Of a stretch of 48,834 bases of DNA, positions 15,492 to 24,951 are shown one piece after another. Numbering within the stretch: position 1 is the stretch's first letter; every line of letters begins with the position of its first letter. The stretch comes from Clostridiales bacterium (GTDB lineage Bacteria; Bacillota; Clostridia; Christensenellales; Borkfalkiaceae): contig SVIN01000014.1 in NCBI GenBank assembly GCA_015069495.1, forward strand, positions 1 through 48,834, written 5' to 3'. The notes under the pieces were generated by a model. That model made no database searches, was not told the origin of the DNA, and saw only the letters and a list, made by a program, of their open reading frames with translations. A program made the position numbers and the translations under genes.

Positions 15492-17096
15492 TTACACTGA
15501 CAAAGCTTTGAAAATTTTCACACCCTTACGATTCAGCCAAAACAACAACCCCACGGTCGTTGCTGTAAGCAACCACATACACAACAGAGCATATCCCCAT
15601 GCAGGTAAATATTTCCCAAAGAGGAAATAACCGCCGAGGGGCAACAAGGAAACACCCCAACCGCCGAACATTGCAATCATCACCGACATACTTTGCTTAA
15701 TGACCGTAACTTCGTTGGTCCATTGCAGATTGGGGAATTTGAGATTGACTGCCAAATCAAACGACGCAAACAGCAAGGAAGCAATCACCGCCGTCGCAAA
15801 GACGATGACAATTTCCCACCATACCAATCCCCAAAGCACGGATACAACCGCCCCGCAGAACAGCGCAGGCAAAACCGTCATGGCAAAGTGTAAATATACT
15901 TTCGCACGCAAAATTGACCATTCGGTCACGGGCAACGCTTTGACAAGGGAGATATTTTCCCCTTCCAAGGACACGGACGAAGCCGCAATCGTGTTGGACG
16001 AAGCCAAAAAACATACCGCCAAAGCCGCCAATAAACCCATGACTTTTTCATCTCCAATCATCGCGGTCAACGTCTCTGGCGTAAGTCCGCCCAAATCCCC
16101 TTTCACAATCATCATGATACCGAGGATAAGCATAAAGAAGGTACCCATGGATGCGTTGATTAAATACATGGGGCTCTTGATTAAGCGTAAAAACTCCTTT
16201 TTGAACAATGCAAAAACAACACCCGATTGCTTTTCCGCACGCTGTTTGTACTTTGCATAACGCTCCCCGCGTTTCATGGTAATCACACGGAAATAGGTCA
16301 AAGAAATCACCCAATATCCCACGGCAAACAAACCGCCCCAAATCCCTACGCTAATCAACAGCGACAGCCAATTCCCCTCGATAGCAAACCCGATTTGCGA
16401 GAAGGGGTACAACACCGTTTTCATGGCAGAACCCACCGCTTCGCCGTTTTGTAAAATGTAACCGAGGTATTCGTTCACCTTGGAATACACGGTGAAATAT
16501 ACCGCCATGAAAATGACGAACCCTAAAACACTCCAAAAATTTTTATACGGCAATCTTGCCGTCAGCACTGCCAATAAAAATCCCACCAAGCAACAAATTG
16601 CCGTACTGCCCAAAGGCAACACAAACAATAAGACAATCCCGCCAATGAGGGAAGGAATTTGGCAACCTGCCACCATGTAATATTGCACGAGCGCAGGTGC
16701 CAAAACCAATAGCTCTATCATGAAGGTGAAAAGGTACAAACCTATCATGCGCGCAAGTAAAATGGTATGCGCAGGGATCGGCATAGACAACAGCAAATCG
16801 TTATCCTTCGCCTCGTACAGTTTACTTTTCGCCATGAAACAACTGCCGATCACACCAAATGCAGTCGCCATCAAACTCATGACGGAAAAATATACCCACG
16901 CAAGGTTTGCTTCCGCCAAAGGCTGACACAGCATTTTCGACATTTCCCAAAAGAGAAAGCCTACTGCGCCCACCCCATAGGCAAGCAACACGGCATACCC
17001 AATCGCTGTCAGCGGAGCGCGCCGTTTCCCGTTTTTACCTTGTGTGAAGACCGCCAATAATGCCCATATTTGTTTTTTCAGCAAAGTTTTCAACAT
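15492..17096 (-). CDS. Large ABC exporter permease (putative ABC-2, 12 TM)
   Basis: A 534-residue integral membrane protein with about 12 predicted TM segments in two sets, separated by a charged loop near 270-300 (KRGERYAKYKQRAEKQSG). This suggests two fused six-TM halves. The motif YEAKDNDLLLSMPIP near 92-107 is typical of the Firmicutes ABC exporter permease family that partners with single ATPases such as the gene just upstream, 3 bp away. The substrate is unknown. Confidence 0.75.
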   Translation of the reverse strand: MLKTLLKKQIWALLAVFTQGKNGKRRAPLTAIGYAVLLAYGVGAVGFLFWEMSKMLCQPLAEANLAWVYFSVMSLMATAFGVIGSCFMAKSKLYEAKDNDLLLSMPIPAHTILLARMIGLYLFTFMIELLVLAPALVQYYMVAGCQIPSLIGGIVLLFVLPLGSTAICCLVGFLLAVLTARLPYKNFWSVLGFVIFMAVYFTVYSKVNEYLGYILQNGEAVGSAMKTVLYPFSQIGFAIEGNWLSLLISVGIWGGLFAVGYWVISLTYFRVITMKRGERYAKYKQRAEKQSGVVFALFKKEFLRLIKSPMYLINASMGTFFMLILGIMMIVKGDLGGLTPETLTAMIGDEKVMGLLAALAVCFLASSNTIAASSVSLEGENISLVKALPVTEWSILRAKVYLHFAMTVLPALFCGAVVSVLWGLVWWEIVIVFATAVIASLLFASFDLAVNLKFPNLQWTNEVTVIKQSMSVMIAMFGGWGVSLLPLGGYFLFGKYLPAWGYALLCMWLLTATTVGLLFWLNRKGVKIFKALSV

Positions 17097-17099
17097 AGA

Positions 17100-17807
17100 T
17101 TATACCAACTCCAAAAAGACGTTTTCCAAGCTGTGATCCCCTTTCACCTCGTCCATGGTACCCGCTTTTATCAATTTACCGCCTTTGATGATGGCAACTT
17201 TGTCGCAGAGTTTTTCCGCCACCTCCAATACGTGAGTGGAGAAGAAAATCGCCCCGCCGCTTTCACAAAGTTCGCGCATAAACCCTTTCATGGTATGCGC
17301 CGCTTTCGGGTCAAGCCCTACAAACGGTTCGTCCATAATCATCAATTTGGGTTGGTGTGCCATTGCCGCAATGACCGCCAATTTCTGTTTCATACCATGG
17401 GAATAGGTCGAAATAGGTTGCGCCAATGCCATGGTCAATTCGAACGCGTCACCGTATTTACGTATGCGCGCGCTACGCGTATCCGCGTCAATTTTATAAA
17501 TATCACAGATAAAATTCAGATATTGAATCCCCGTCATAAATCCGTATAAATCGGGGTTATCGGGAATGTACGCAATTTTAGACTTGCACGCAATGGGATT
17601 TTCACGCACGGAGATTCCGTCCACGTAAATTTCCCCCTCTTCAAAACCAAGAATCCCGCAACACGCTTTCAAGGTCGTCGTCTTCCCAGCACCATTGTGT
17701 CCGATAAAACCGTACAGTTCGCCAGGCTTGATATGCAAGGACAATCCGTCCACTGCCTTTTTCTCCGCATATTGTTTGGTTAAATTTTCGATTTTTAACA
17801 TAGTCAT
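17100..17807 (-). CDS. ABC exporter ATP-binding protein
   Basis: A 235-residue ATPase with Walker A GHNGAGKTTTLKA (about 37-49), signature YSHGMKQKLAVIAAM (variant YSHGM in place of LSGGQ), Walker B PKLMIMDEPFVGLDP and the H-loop FFSTHVLEVAE. Variant signatures with SHGM are frequent in ABC-2 ATPases of Firmicutes. It is the first gene of the four-gene operon, and the operon promoter (TTGACA-17-TATCAT) lies upstream. No regulator gene is linked. Confidence 0.85.
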   Translation of the reverse strand: MTMLKIENLTKQYAEKKAVDGLSLHIKPGELYGFIGHNGAGKTTTLKACCGILGFEEGEIYVDGISVRENPIACKSKIAYIPDNPDLYGFMTGIQYLNFICDIYKIDADTRSARIRKYGDAFELTMALAQPISTYSHGMKQKLAVIAAMAHQPKLMIMDEPFVGLDPKAAHTMKGFMRELCESGGAIFFSTHVLEVAEKLCDKVAIIKGGKLIKAGTMDEVKGDHSLENVFLELV

Positions 17808-17835
17808 CCCCTCATTTTTGAGTTATGATATTAAA

Positions 17836-17864
17836 ATGATATCACAAAGATATTTGCTTGTCAA
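17836..17864 (-). promoter_or_regulatory. Sigma-A promoter of the ABC exporter operon
   Basis: Minus strand: -35 TTGACA at 17864-17859, 17-bp spacer, -10 TATCAT at 17841-17836. Two partly symmetrical ATATCAT copies overlap the -10 and could form an operator. Confidence 0.8.
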
Positions 17865-17891
17865 GTGTTTTTTATAAAGTTTATAAAAAAA

Positions 17892-18075
17892 GTGAATTGA
17901 CCTGCGGTCGTGAATTGGCTTCGCCGTGAATTGCGCTAATCGCGCGTGAATTGCAACGCCAAGCGTTGCGTTATTGAATCGTTACCACAACGACGGCAGA
18001 GCCGTCAATTCACGAAAATACATATTTTCAATTCATGTTGCGCATGCAACAATTCACGACCATAGGTCAATTCAC
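17892..18075. repeat. Nested palindromic array of GTGAATTG boxes and hairpins
   Basis: The left half holds GTGAATTG at 17892, 17910, 17926 and 17946. Each is followed by a different perfect hairpin: GACC-TGC-GGTC, GGC-TTC-GCC, GCGC-TAATC-GCGC and GCAACGC-CAA-GCGTTGC. After a degenerate centre (17970-17991) the right half holds hairpins GACGGC-AGA-GCCGTC, GAAAATA-CA-TATTTTC, GTTGC-GCAT-GCAAC and GACC-ATA-GGTC. Each is followed by the inverted box CAATTCAC (18006, 18029 with one change, 18050, 18068). The whole forms a large inverted repeat made of small inverted repeats. There is no coding potential. It lies between tgt and the ABC exporter operon. Confidence 0.85.
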
Positions 18076-18077
18076 TA

Positions 18078-18144
18078 TAGTGAAAGCACGAAGCTATCTT
18101 CCAAGTGTGCGAAAACACACCCTACTGCGCCCAGCGTCAGGCTG

Positions 18145-18145
<1 letters not shown>
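18078..18145 (-). repeat. REP-like element (family 3), copy 1
   Basis: Minus strand reading: CCAGC-CTGAC-GCTGG hairpin, GCGCAGTAGGGTGTG, GAAGATAGCTTCGTGC and TTTCACTA. It is a diverged copy of the elements at 18145-18215 and 22900-22972. The stem of the first hairpin differs from the other copies, but pairing is kept by compensating changes. Confidence 0.75.
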
Positions 18146-19447
<1,302 letters not shown>

Positions 19448-19531
19448 TCATTATATTCACACATTTTATACATTTATACATGAATGCATGAAAAAATATT
19501 CAAAAATATCCCAAATAATATGCAAAAACAG

Positions 19532-19560
19532 TTGACAGAATGTAAAAATAAGAATATAAT
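19532..19560 (+). promoter_or_regulatory. Sigma-A promoter of the amino-acid ABC operon
   Basis: TTGACA at 19532-19537, 17-bp spacer, TATAAT at 19555-19560; consensus at both boxes. AT-rich sequence with ATTCA-type half sites lies upstream, but no clear operator. Confidence 0.9.
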
Positions 19561-19604
19561 ACCTTTACAATTTAGAAAAAACTTTTGAAACGGAGAAAAC
19601 AGAT

Positions 19605-20417
19605 ATGAAAAAATTTATGGCACTTGCCTTGGCAACCCTCGCAGCATGCACCACTTTTGGCTTCGCTTCTTGCGGTAACAACGCAAAATACGTAGCAAGC
19701 CCCATCGCATCGGATGCAAACGAACAATACGCTTTTGCAATCGGTAAAAACGCAACGAAGAAAACCGAAATCCTTAACGCGATGAATAAGGTTATCGATG
19801 AAATCGACGTTGCAAAAATCGTAGAATATTACACCGCAGTTGCAAGCAACGAAATCCCTAGCGTTGGCCTTGATTTTGCAAATCTTGCAGACAACACCGC
19901 AGGCACGTTGCAAGTTTACACCAACGCAACGTTCGATCCCTTCGAATTCCGCGATGAAGCAAATGCCATTGTCGGCGTAGACATGTACATTATGGAATTG
20001 GTTGCAGAAGAATTGAACATGAAGGTAAACTTCAACGACATGGACTTTGACGGTATCGTTGGTAAAGTGGCAACAGAAGACAATGCAATCGGCGCGGCAG
20101 GTATGACGGTTACGGAAGAACGTTTGGAAAAGGTTGATTTCTCGAACACCTACTTCTCCACCGTTCAATGCATCATCAGCAAAGAAAGCGAAGCATTTAA
20201 ATCCATGGACGATTTGAAAGGCAAGAAGATTGGCGTACAGAAAGGTACGACGGGTTGGCTGCTTATCGATGAAGCGATTAAGTCGGGGGCGTTGAAGGAT
20301 ACGGGCGCTGAAGTTCTCGCTTATGACAACGGCCCCCTTGCATACTCCGCTTTGAAAGCTGGCAAGTGCGACGTTGTCGTTATCGATGAACTTCCTGCAA
20401 ATAAGCTTGTTAAATAA
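19605..20417 (+). CDS. Polar amino-acid ABC transporter substrate-binding lipoprotein, apparently circularly permuted
   Basis: A 270-residue lipoprotein. The signal peptide ends in the lipobox FASC (Cys23), so it is anchored outside the membrane. The segment order is unusual. Residues about 35-80 (SDANEQYAFAIGKNATKKTE to AKIVEYY) match what is normally the C-terminal end of a PAAT-family binding protein. Residues about 103-268 run from GTLQVYTNATFDPFEF through GMTVTEERLEKVDFSNTYF and GKKIGVQKGTTG to CDVVVIDELPANKLVK, which is the canonical N-terminal to central part, and then stop. The usual last segment is thus moved in front rather than lost. The permease and ATPase follow after a weak terminator. 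The ligand is probably an amino acid. Confidence 0.85.
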   Translation: MKKFMALALATLAACTTFGFASCGNNAKYVASPIASDANEQYAFAIGKNATKKTEILNAMNKVIDEIDVAKIVEYYTAVASNEIPSVGLDFANLADNTAGTLQVYTNATFDPFEFRDEANAIVGVDMYIMELVAEELNMKVNFNDMDFDGIVGKVATEDNAIGAAGMTVTEERLEKVDFSNTYFSTVQCIISKESEAFKSMDDLKGKKIGVQKGTTGWLLIDEAIKSGALKDTGAEVLAYDNGPLAYSALKAGKCDVVVIDELPANKLVK

Positions 20418-20436
20418 TCCAATCACATCTTCACAG

Positions 20437-20463
20437 GCAGAGCCTTTCAAGGGTTCTGCTTTT
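20437..20463 (+). terminator. Weak intercistronic terminator after the binding-protein gene
   Basis: GCAGAGCC pairs with GGTTCTGC (8 bp, one G-T), then TTTTG. Partial termination here would give more binding protein than permease, as is usual in such operons. Confidence 0.55.
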
Positions 20464-20483
20464 GTGCGTTAAAAGGAGTTTTT

Positions 20484-21155
20484 ATGTTAGATAGTTTTTA
20501 CGACGCTTTAAAAGGCGAACGTTGGACTTGGTATTTTGAAGGTCTTGGAAAAACCCTATTGATTTCCTTAGGTGCAATCACCCTTGGTTGCATCCTCGGC
20601 ATAATTGTTTCCTTGATTAAATACACCAACAAAAAGTACGGAAAAATGAAGATACCCAGTTATATCTGCGATATCTATCTTGCCATTTTCCGCGGAACCC
20701 CCGTGTACGTGCAGTTGTTGATTATGTACCTCATCGTCTTAGTCAGCGTACCCAGCATGTGGGTCGCCATTTTAACCTTTGGTATCAATTCTGGGGCGTA
20801 CGTGGCGGAAATTATCCGTGGCGGTCTGGAAGGTGTAGACGATGGTCAGTTGGAAGCGGGCAACTCTTTGGGGCTTAGCAATCTTCAAGTGTTAATCTCC
20901 ATCGTTTTACCGCAAGCCATTCGACGCGCTTTGCCCCCTTTCTGCAACGAGTTTATTGCGTTGATTAAGGAAACCTCTATCGTCGGTACAATCGGCGTAT
21001 TGGACTTAACCAAAATCGCAGAAAATATTATTGCGAAAACCTACGACCCGTTTGCGCCTTACATCATCATCGCATTGATGTACCTCGCGGTCGTATTGTT
21101 GTTGACGTATCTTTTGAAATTACTGGAAAGGAGGTTAGCGAAGAGTGATCGATAA
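20484..21155 (+). CDS. Polar amino-acid ABC transporter permease
   Basis: A 223-residue His/Glu/Gln/Arg/opine-family permease. TM segments lie near 22-45, 60-80, 85-108 and 190-215. The EAA-type coupling loop is [32 protein letters not shown], followed by [18 protein letters not shown]. Full length for the family. AAAAGGAG precedes the ATG. The end overlaps the start of the ATPase gene by 11 bp. Confidence 0.93.
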   Translation: MLDSFYDALKGERWTWYFEGLGKTLLISLGAITLGCILGIIVSLIKYTNKKYGKMKIPSYICDIYLAIFRGTPVYVQLLIMYLIVLVSVPSMWVAILTFGINSGAYVAEIIRGGLEGVDDGQLEAGNSLGLSNLQVLISIVLPQAIRRALPPFCNEFIALIKETSIVGTIGVLDLTKIAENIIAKTYDPFAPYIIIALMYLAVVLLLTYLLKLLERRLAKSDR

Positions 21156-22035
21156 TGCAAAAACACCCATTTTACAGGTCAACAATTTACACAAATCCTT
21201 TGGCAAATTGGAAGTATTGAAAGGCGTCAGCATTGACATTTACAAAGGCGATGCCATTGCCATCATCGGTCCCTCGGGATGCGGTAAATCCACTTTTTTG
21301 CGTTGTTTGAACCTTTTGGAACAACCCAGCGCAGGGGAAATTCTTTTCGAAAACGAATACATGTTCAAAAACGAACGCGTATACCTCAAACGCCAATTGA
21401 AAAAAATGAAGCAGGCGCAAAAAAACGGTGAGGAATTTAACCAAGAAGCATTTAACGCGCTGACTGCGCAGTACAACGAATTGCGTACGGCGGAAAAGGA
21501 AATTGAAAAATCAGTTGCAAAAAACATTAACTTGCACCGTCAAAAAATCGGTATGGTTTTCCAACAATTCAACCTGTTCCCCCACCTCACGGTTATGAAA
21601 AATATCACCCTTGCGCCCGTGAAATTGAAGAAACTGACGGAAGAAGAAGCGCAGGCAAAGGCGATGGAATTGTTGAAAAAAGTCGGATTGGAAGACAAAG
21701 CCGACGCATACCCTGCTACCCTTTCGGGCGGTCAAAAACAGCGTATTGCCATCGCACGCGCCTTGGCAATGGAACCCGACGTCATGCTGTTCGACGAACC
21801 CACCTCTGCGCTTGACCCCGAAATGGTCGGTGAAGTATTAAAGGTTATGACCGAACTCGCGCAAGAAAACATGACCATGATTGTGGTAACCCACGAAATG
21901 GGTTTTGCAAGAGAGGTTGCCGAACGCGTTATTTTCATGAGCGAAGGCGTTATCAAGGAAGAAAACAACCCCAAGGATTTCTTTGAAAATCCCCAAGACG
22001 AACGCTTGAAGGACTTCTTGTCCAAGGTATTGTAA
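21145..22035 (+). CDS. Polar amino-acid ABC transporter ATPase with an inserted helical segment
   Basis: A 296-residue ATPase; the family is usually about 240-250. Walker A is [15 protein letters not shown] (about 38-52), the Q-loop is [15 protein letters not shown], the signature [15 protein letters not shown], Walker [15 protein letters not shown] and the H-loop VVTHEMGFA. The extra length lies between Walker A and the Q-loop (about residues 72-130), a Lys/Glu-rich probably coiled-coil stretch running from [20 protein letters not shown] to [14 protein letters not shown]. The start is GTG at 21145, inside the end of the permease gene, with AGGAGG nine bases upstream. Energises amino-acid uptake with the two preceding proteins. 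Confidence 0.92.
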   Translation: MIDNAKTPILQVNNLHKSFGKLEVLKGVSIDIYKGDAIAIIGPSGCGKSTFLRCLNLLEQPSAGEILFENEYMFKNERVYLKRQLKKMKQAQKNGEEFNQEAFNALTAQYNELRTAEKEIEKSVAKNINLHRQKIGMVFQQFNLFPHLTVMKNITLAPVKLKKLTEEEAQAKAMELLKKVGLEDKADAYPATLSGGQKQRIAIARALAMEPDVMLFDEPTSALDPEMVGEVLKVMTELAQENMTMIVVTHEMGFAREVAERVIFMSEGVIKEENNPKDFFENPQDERLKDFLSKVL

Positions 22036-22039
22036 AATT

Positions 22040-22798
22040 ATGCTTTTTAATTATCACACACATACAAAACGCTGTCGTCACGCAAGCGGTGAAGACAGAG
22101 AATACGTCGAACAAGCCATTGAAAAGGGCATACAGGTGCTTGGTTTTTCCGACCATGCCCCCTACCTTTTCCCGAATAAGAACTACTACTCCTCTTTCCG
22201 TATGTTCACCGATGAGCTGGAAGAATATGCCGACAGCGTACGCTCTTTACAGAAAGAATATGCGAGTGATATCCGCATCCTCTGCGGGTTCGAGTTGGAG
22301 TATTATCCAAAATTCCACGAGGAAGAAAAGAAATTTTTAAGCAAGGTAAAACCCGATTATTATATCATGGGTCAGCATTTTAGCGGTAATGAAATCGATT
22401 CCCCGTACGTACCGTACATGGAAGGCAATGACAACCTCACCGCGTATATTTCACAGATTTTGGAAGGGTTGAAGACGGGGGATTTCCTCTACCTTGCCCA
22501 CCCCGATTTAGCGGGGTATCATTACCCCGAGGAAGTGATTCAGCGGGAATATAAACGGCTTTGCGAGGGCGCAAAAGCACTGAATATTCCTCTGGAAATC
22601 AATTTCCTTGGTTTGCGCACAGGACGGCATTATCCCGACCGTAGATTTTTTAAAATCGCTGCAGAAGTCGGCAATCCAATTATTTTTGGTGCAGACGCGC
22701 ACGAACCCTGCTACGTTTGCCATGAAGCAACGGAAAAAGAAGCTTTGCAATGGGTAAAGGATTTGGGTTTACAACTTATTGACAAACCGATTTTATAA
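22040..22798 (+). CDS. HisJ-family histidinol-phosphate phosphatase (PHP domain)
   Basis: A 252-residue PHP-domain metallophosphatase. Metal motifs are YHTHTKRCRHA (about 5-15), FSDHAP (about 36-41), GFELEYYP (E near 92), GQHFSG, LAHPDL and GADAHEP near the end. This matches the K02-type histidinol phosphatase family (HisK/HisJ), which forms L-histidinol, although PHP phosphatases can act on other phosphate esters. It begins 4 bp after the ATPase stop and so is in the amino-acid transport operon. No other histidine gene is nearby. A very strong hairpin terminator follows. Confidence 0.82.
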   Translation: MLFNYHTHTKRCRHASGEDREYVEQAIEKGIQVLGFSDHAPYLFPNKNYYSSFRMFTDELEEYADSVRSLQKEYASDIRILCGFELEYYPKFHEEEKKFLSKVKPDYYIMGQHFSGNEIDSPYVPYMEGNDNLTAYISQILEGLKTGDFLYLAHPDLAGYHYPEEVIQREYKRLCEGAKALNIPLEINFLGLRTGRHYPDRRFFKIAAEVGNPIIFGADAHEPCYVCHEATEKEALQWVKDLGLQLIDKPIL

Positions 22799-22816
22799 TT
22801 GGTAAAATGTATAAAA

Positions 22817-22849
22817 GCCGCCGCGGTTATGAAACCGCGGCGGCGTTTG
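22817..22849 (+). terminator. Strong GC-rich terminator
   Basis: GCCGCCGCGGTT pairs with AACCGCGGCGGC across a 4-nt loop, then GTTTGTG. It lies after the HisJ-like gene and convergent to the ABC exporter operon, so it may serve both strands. Confidence 0.8.
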
Positions 22850-22899
22850 TGCTTATTCAAATTTAACAATACCCACGAAGGATAACACGCCCTACCGCA

Positions 22900-22972
22900 T
22901 AGTGAATGCACGTAGCAATCTACAAACACGAGCGAAAAGACACCTTACTGCGTGCAACGTCAGGTTGCTTAC
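22900..22972 (-). repeat. REP-like element (family 3), copy 3
   Basis: Minus strand reading begins at the stop codon of the ABC exporter gene: TAA then GCAAC-CTGAC-GTTGC, GCAGTAAGGTGT, GTAGATTGCTACGTGC, ATTCACTA. It is nearly identical over the first 32 nt to copy 2 after tgt. Confidence 0.8.
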
Positions 22973-24951
22973 TCTAACTCAAACGCCCCCGTATACAATT
23001 GATAATACGTTCCCTTTTGTTCAATCAACTGCTCGTGCGTTCCGCGCTCGATAATCCGCCCATGATCCAATACCATAATCGCATCCGAGTTTCTTACCGT
23101 CGACAAACGGTGTGCGATAACAAATACCGTTCTGCCGTGCATCAACTTATCCATACCATCTTGCACCAAAGCTTCGGTACGGGTATCAATAGACGAAGTC
23201 GCTTCGTCCAAAATCATCGCAGGCGCATCCGCAACCGCCGCGCGCGCAATCGAAAGAAGCTGTCTTTGCCCTTGTGACAAGTTCGCACCATTGTTCGTCA
23301 ACATCGTATCATACCCATCGGGCAAACGGCAGATAAAATCGTCTGCATTGGCAAGTTTCGCCGCCGCAATACATTCTTCATCCGTCGCATCCAAACGCCC
23401 GTAACGGATATTTTCCATCACCGTACCCGTAAACAGATTGGTATCTTGTAAAACAATCCCCAGCGAACGGCGCAAATCATCCTTTTTAATCTTATTGATA
23501 TTGATACCGTCATAACGGATTTTTCCGTCTGCAATATCATAGAAACGGTTGATAAGGTTGGTAATGGTCGTTTTCCCTGCGCCCGTTGCACCAACAAACG
23601 CAATCTTCTGCCCAGGTTTCGCATATAAGGTGATATCAGACAAAACCTGCTTTTCAGGCACGTACCCGAAATCCACCTGATCCATCACGATATCCCCTTG
23701 CAATTCGGTATACGTGGTCGTATCGTCGTCTTTGTGATAATGTTTCCAAGCCCAAAGCCCCGTACGTTCTTCCGTTTCGCACAAAGTTCCGTCAGCGTAC
23801 TTCGTCACGTTTACCAAAGTAACGTACCCTTCGTCCGTTTCAGGTTCTTCGTCCATCAAGGTGAATACACGGCTTGCGCCTGCAAGCCCCATGGCAACCA
23901 TGGAAATTTGGTGCGACATTTGGTTGATGGTCTGCGAGAAGTTTTTCGACATACCAAGGAATGCAACGATGACGCCAACCCCCAACGCTTTATCTCCGCC
24001 AAACAGCGTGGATAAACTTGCGTTCGGTATATTCAGCGCAAACAACGCCCCGCCGACAATCGCCAACAATACGTAGGTCAAGTTACCGATATTGCCCAAA
24101 ATAGGCCCGAGGATATTCCCGAAAACATGTGCGCGTTCGCTATCCTTGAACAGCTTTTCGTTCAGCTTGTCAAAATCCTCTTTCGCCTTTTCTTCATGCG
24201 TGAAGACCTTGACAACCTTCTGCCCTTTCATCATTTCTTCAACAAACCCTTCTTCCTCTGCAAGCGAAGTCTGTTGTGAAACCATGAATTTCGCGCTATT
24301 TCCGCCGATTTTCTTCATAACGAAACTCATAAAGAAGGTAGAAACCAACACCACCAACGACAGCCAGAAACTGTAGGTCAGCATCAAGACAAGCGTCACA
24401 ATCAACGTCAACGTACTGGTTAAAATGGTGGGTAAACTTTGCCCAATCAACTGACGGGTTGCATCCGTATCGTTGGTGTACGCACTCATGATTTCACCAT
24501 GCGCGTGCGTGTCGAAGTATTTGATAGGCAAATTTTGCATCTTATCAAACATCTCCGTACGCAACTGATACAGCATACCCTGCGTTACCGTCGCCATCAA
24601 GCGAGTCTGGACGAAGTTTGCAATGACGACAATGGTATATACCCCCACCATCATAATAATCAAGCCTGTCAAACGCGCTTTCAACACGCTGTCAAACGAA
24701 GTTTCCAATGCAGGCGTAATGACGTCATCCACCAACAATTTCATATAAACGGAAGACACCAAACTGCCGACCGCACTGATGATAATGGCAGCCAATACAA
24801 AGATAACCCGCCATTTGTAATGTTTCATCAGGGTTTTCAGCAATCTGCTGAGCGTACCCTTTTTAATCGCACCTTTGGGTACAGGCATACCGCGCCCGCG
24901 CATAGGGCCTTTGGGCATTACGGGAGTTTTCATAGGTTTTGCCGTTGCCAT
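22969..24951 (-). CDS. Heterodimeric ABC exporter subunit, catalytically complete half
   Basis: A 660-residue half-transporter: six TM segments (about 45-350) then an ATPase domain. The ATPase has Walker A GATGAGKTTITNL, a variant signature NLSQGQRQLLSIARA, Walker B AMILDEATSSIDTRT with the catalytic Glu, and the H-loop VIAHRLSTV. A hydrophilic insertion of roughly 45 residues (around 385-430, including CETEERTGLWAWKH) separates the two domains. Its ATG overlaps the stop of the partner gene (TAATG), so translation is coupled and a heterodimer is expected. The family exports lipids, drugs or peptides; the substrate is unknown. The stop codon merges with a REP-like element. Confidence 0.9.
   Translation of the reverse strand: MATAKPMKTPVMPKGPMRGRGMPVPKGAIKKGTLSRLLKTLMKHYKWRVIFVLAAIIISAVGSLVSSVYMKLLVDDVITPALETSFDSVLKARLTGLIIMMVGVYTIVVIANFVQTRLMATVTQGMLYQLRTEMFDKMQNLPIKYFDTHAHGEIMSAYTNDTDATRQLIGQSLPTILTSTLTLIVTLVLMLTYSFWLSLVVLVSTFFMSFVMKKIGGNSAKFMVSQQTSLAEEEGFVEEMMKGQKVVKVFTHEEKAKEDFDKLNEKLFKDSERAHVFGNILGPILGNIGNLTYVLLAIVGGALFALNIPNASLSTLFGGDKALGVGVIVAFLGMSKNFSQTINQMSHQISMVAMGLAGASRVFTLMDEEPETDEGYVTLVNVTKYADGTLCETEERTGLWAWKHYHKDDDTTTYTELQGDIVMDQVDFGYVPEKQVLSDITLYAKPGQKIAFVGATGAGKTTITNLINRFYDIADGKIRYDGININKIKKDDLRRSLGIVLQDTNLFTGTVMENIRYGRLDATDEECIAAAKLANADDFICRLPDGYDTMLTNNGANLSQGQRQLLSIARAAVADAPAMILDEATSSIDTRTEALVQDGMDKLMHGRTVFVIAHRLSTVRNSDAIMVLDHGRIIERGTHEQLIEQKGTYYQLYTGAFELE

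Noticed and set aside
17892-18075. Regularly spaced short repeats considered as a CRISPR array
   Set aside because: The repeats are only 8 nt, the spacers are themselves palindromes of varied length, the second half is inverted, and there are no cas genes.
20380-20417. Binding-protein gene considered as C-terminally truncated
   Set aside because: The missing C-terminal segment is present at the N-terminus, the stop is followed by an ordinary intercistronic hairpin, and no remnant of the segment follows the stop.
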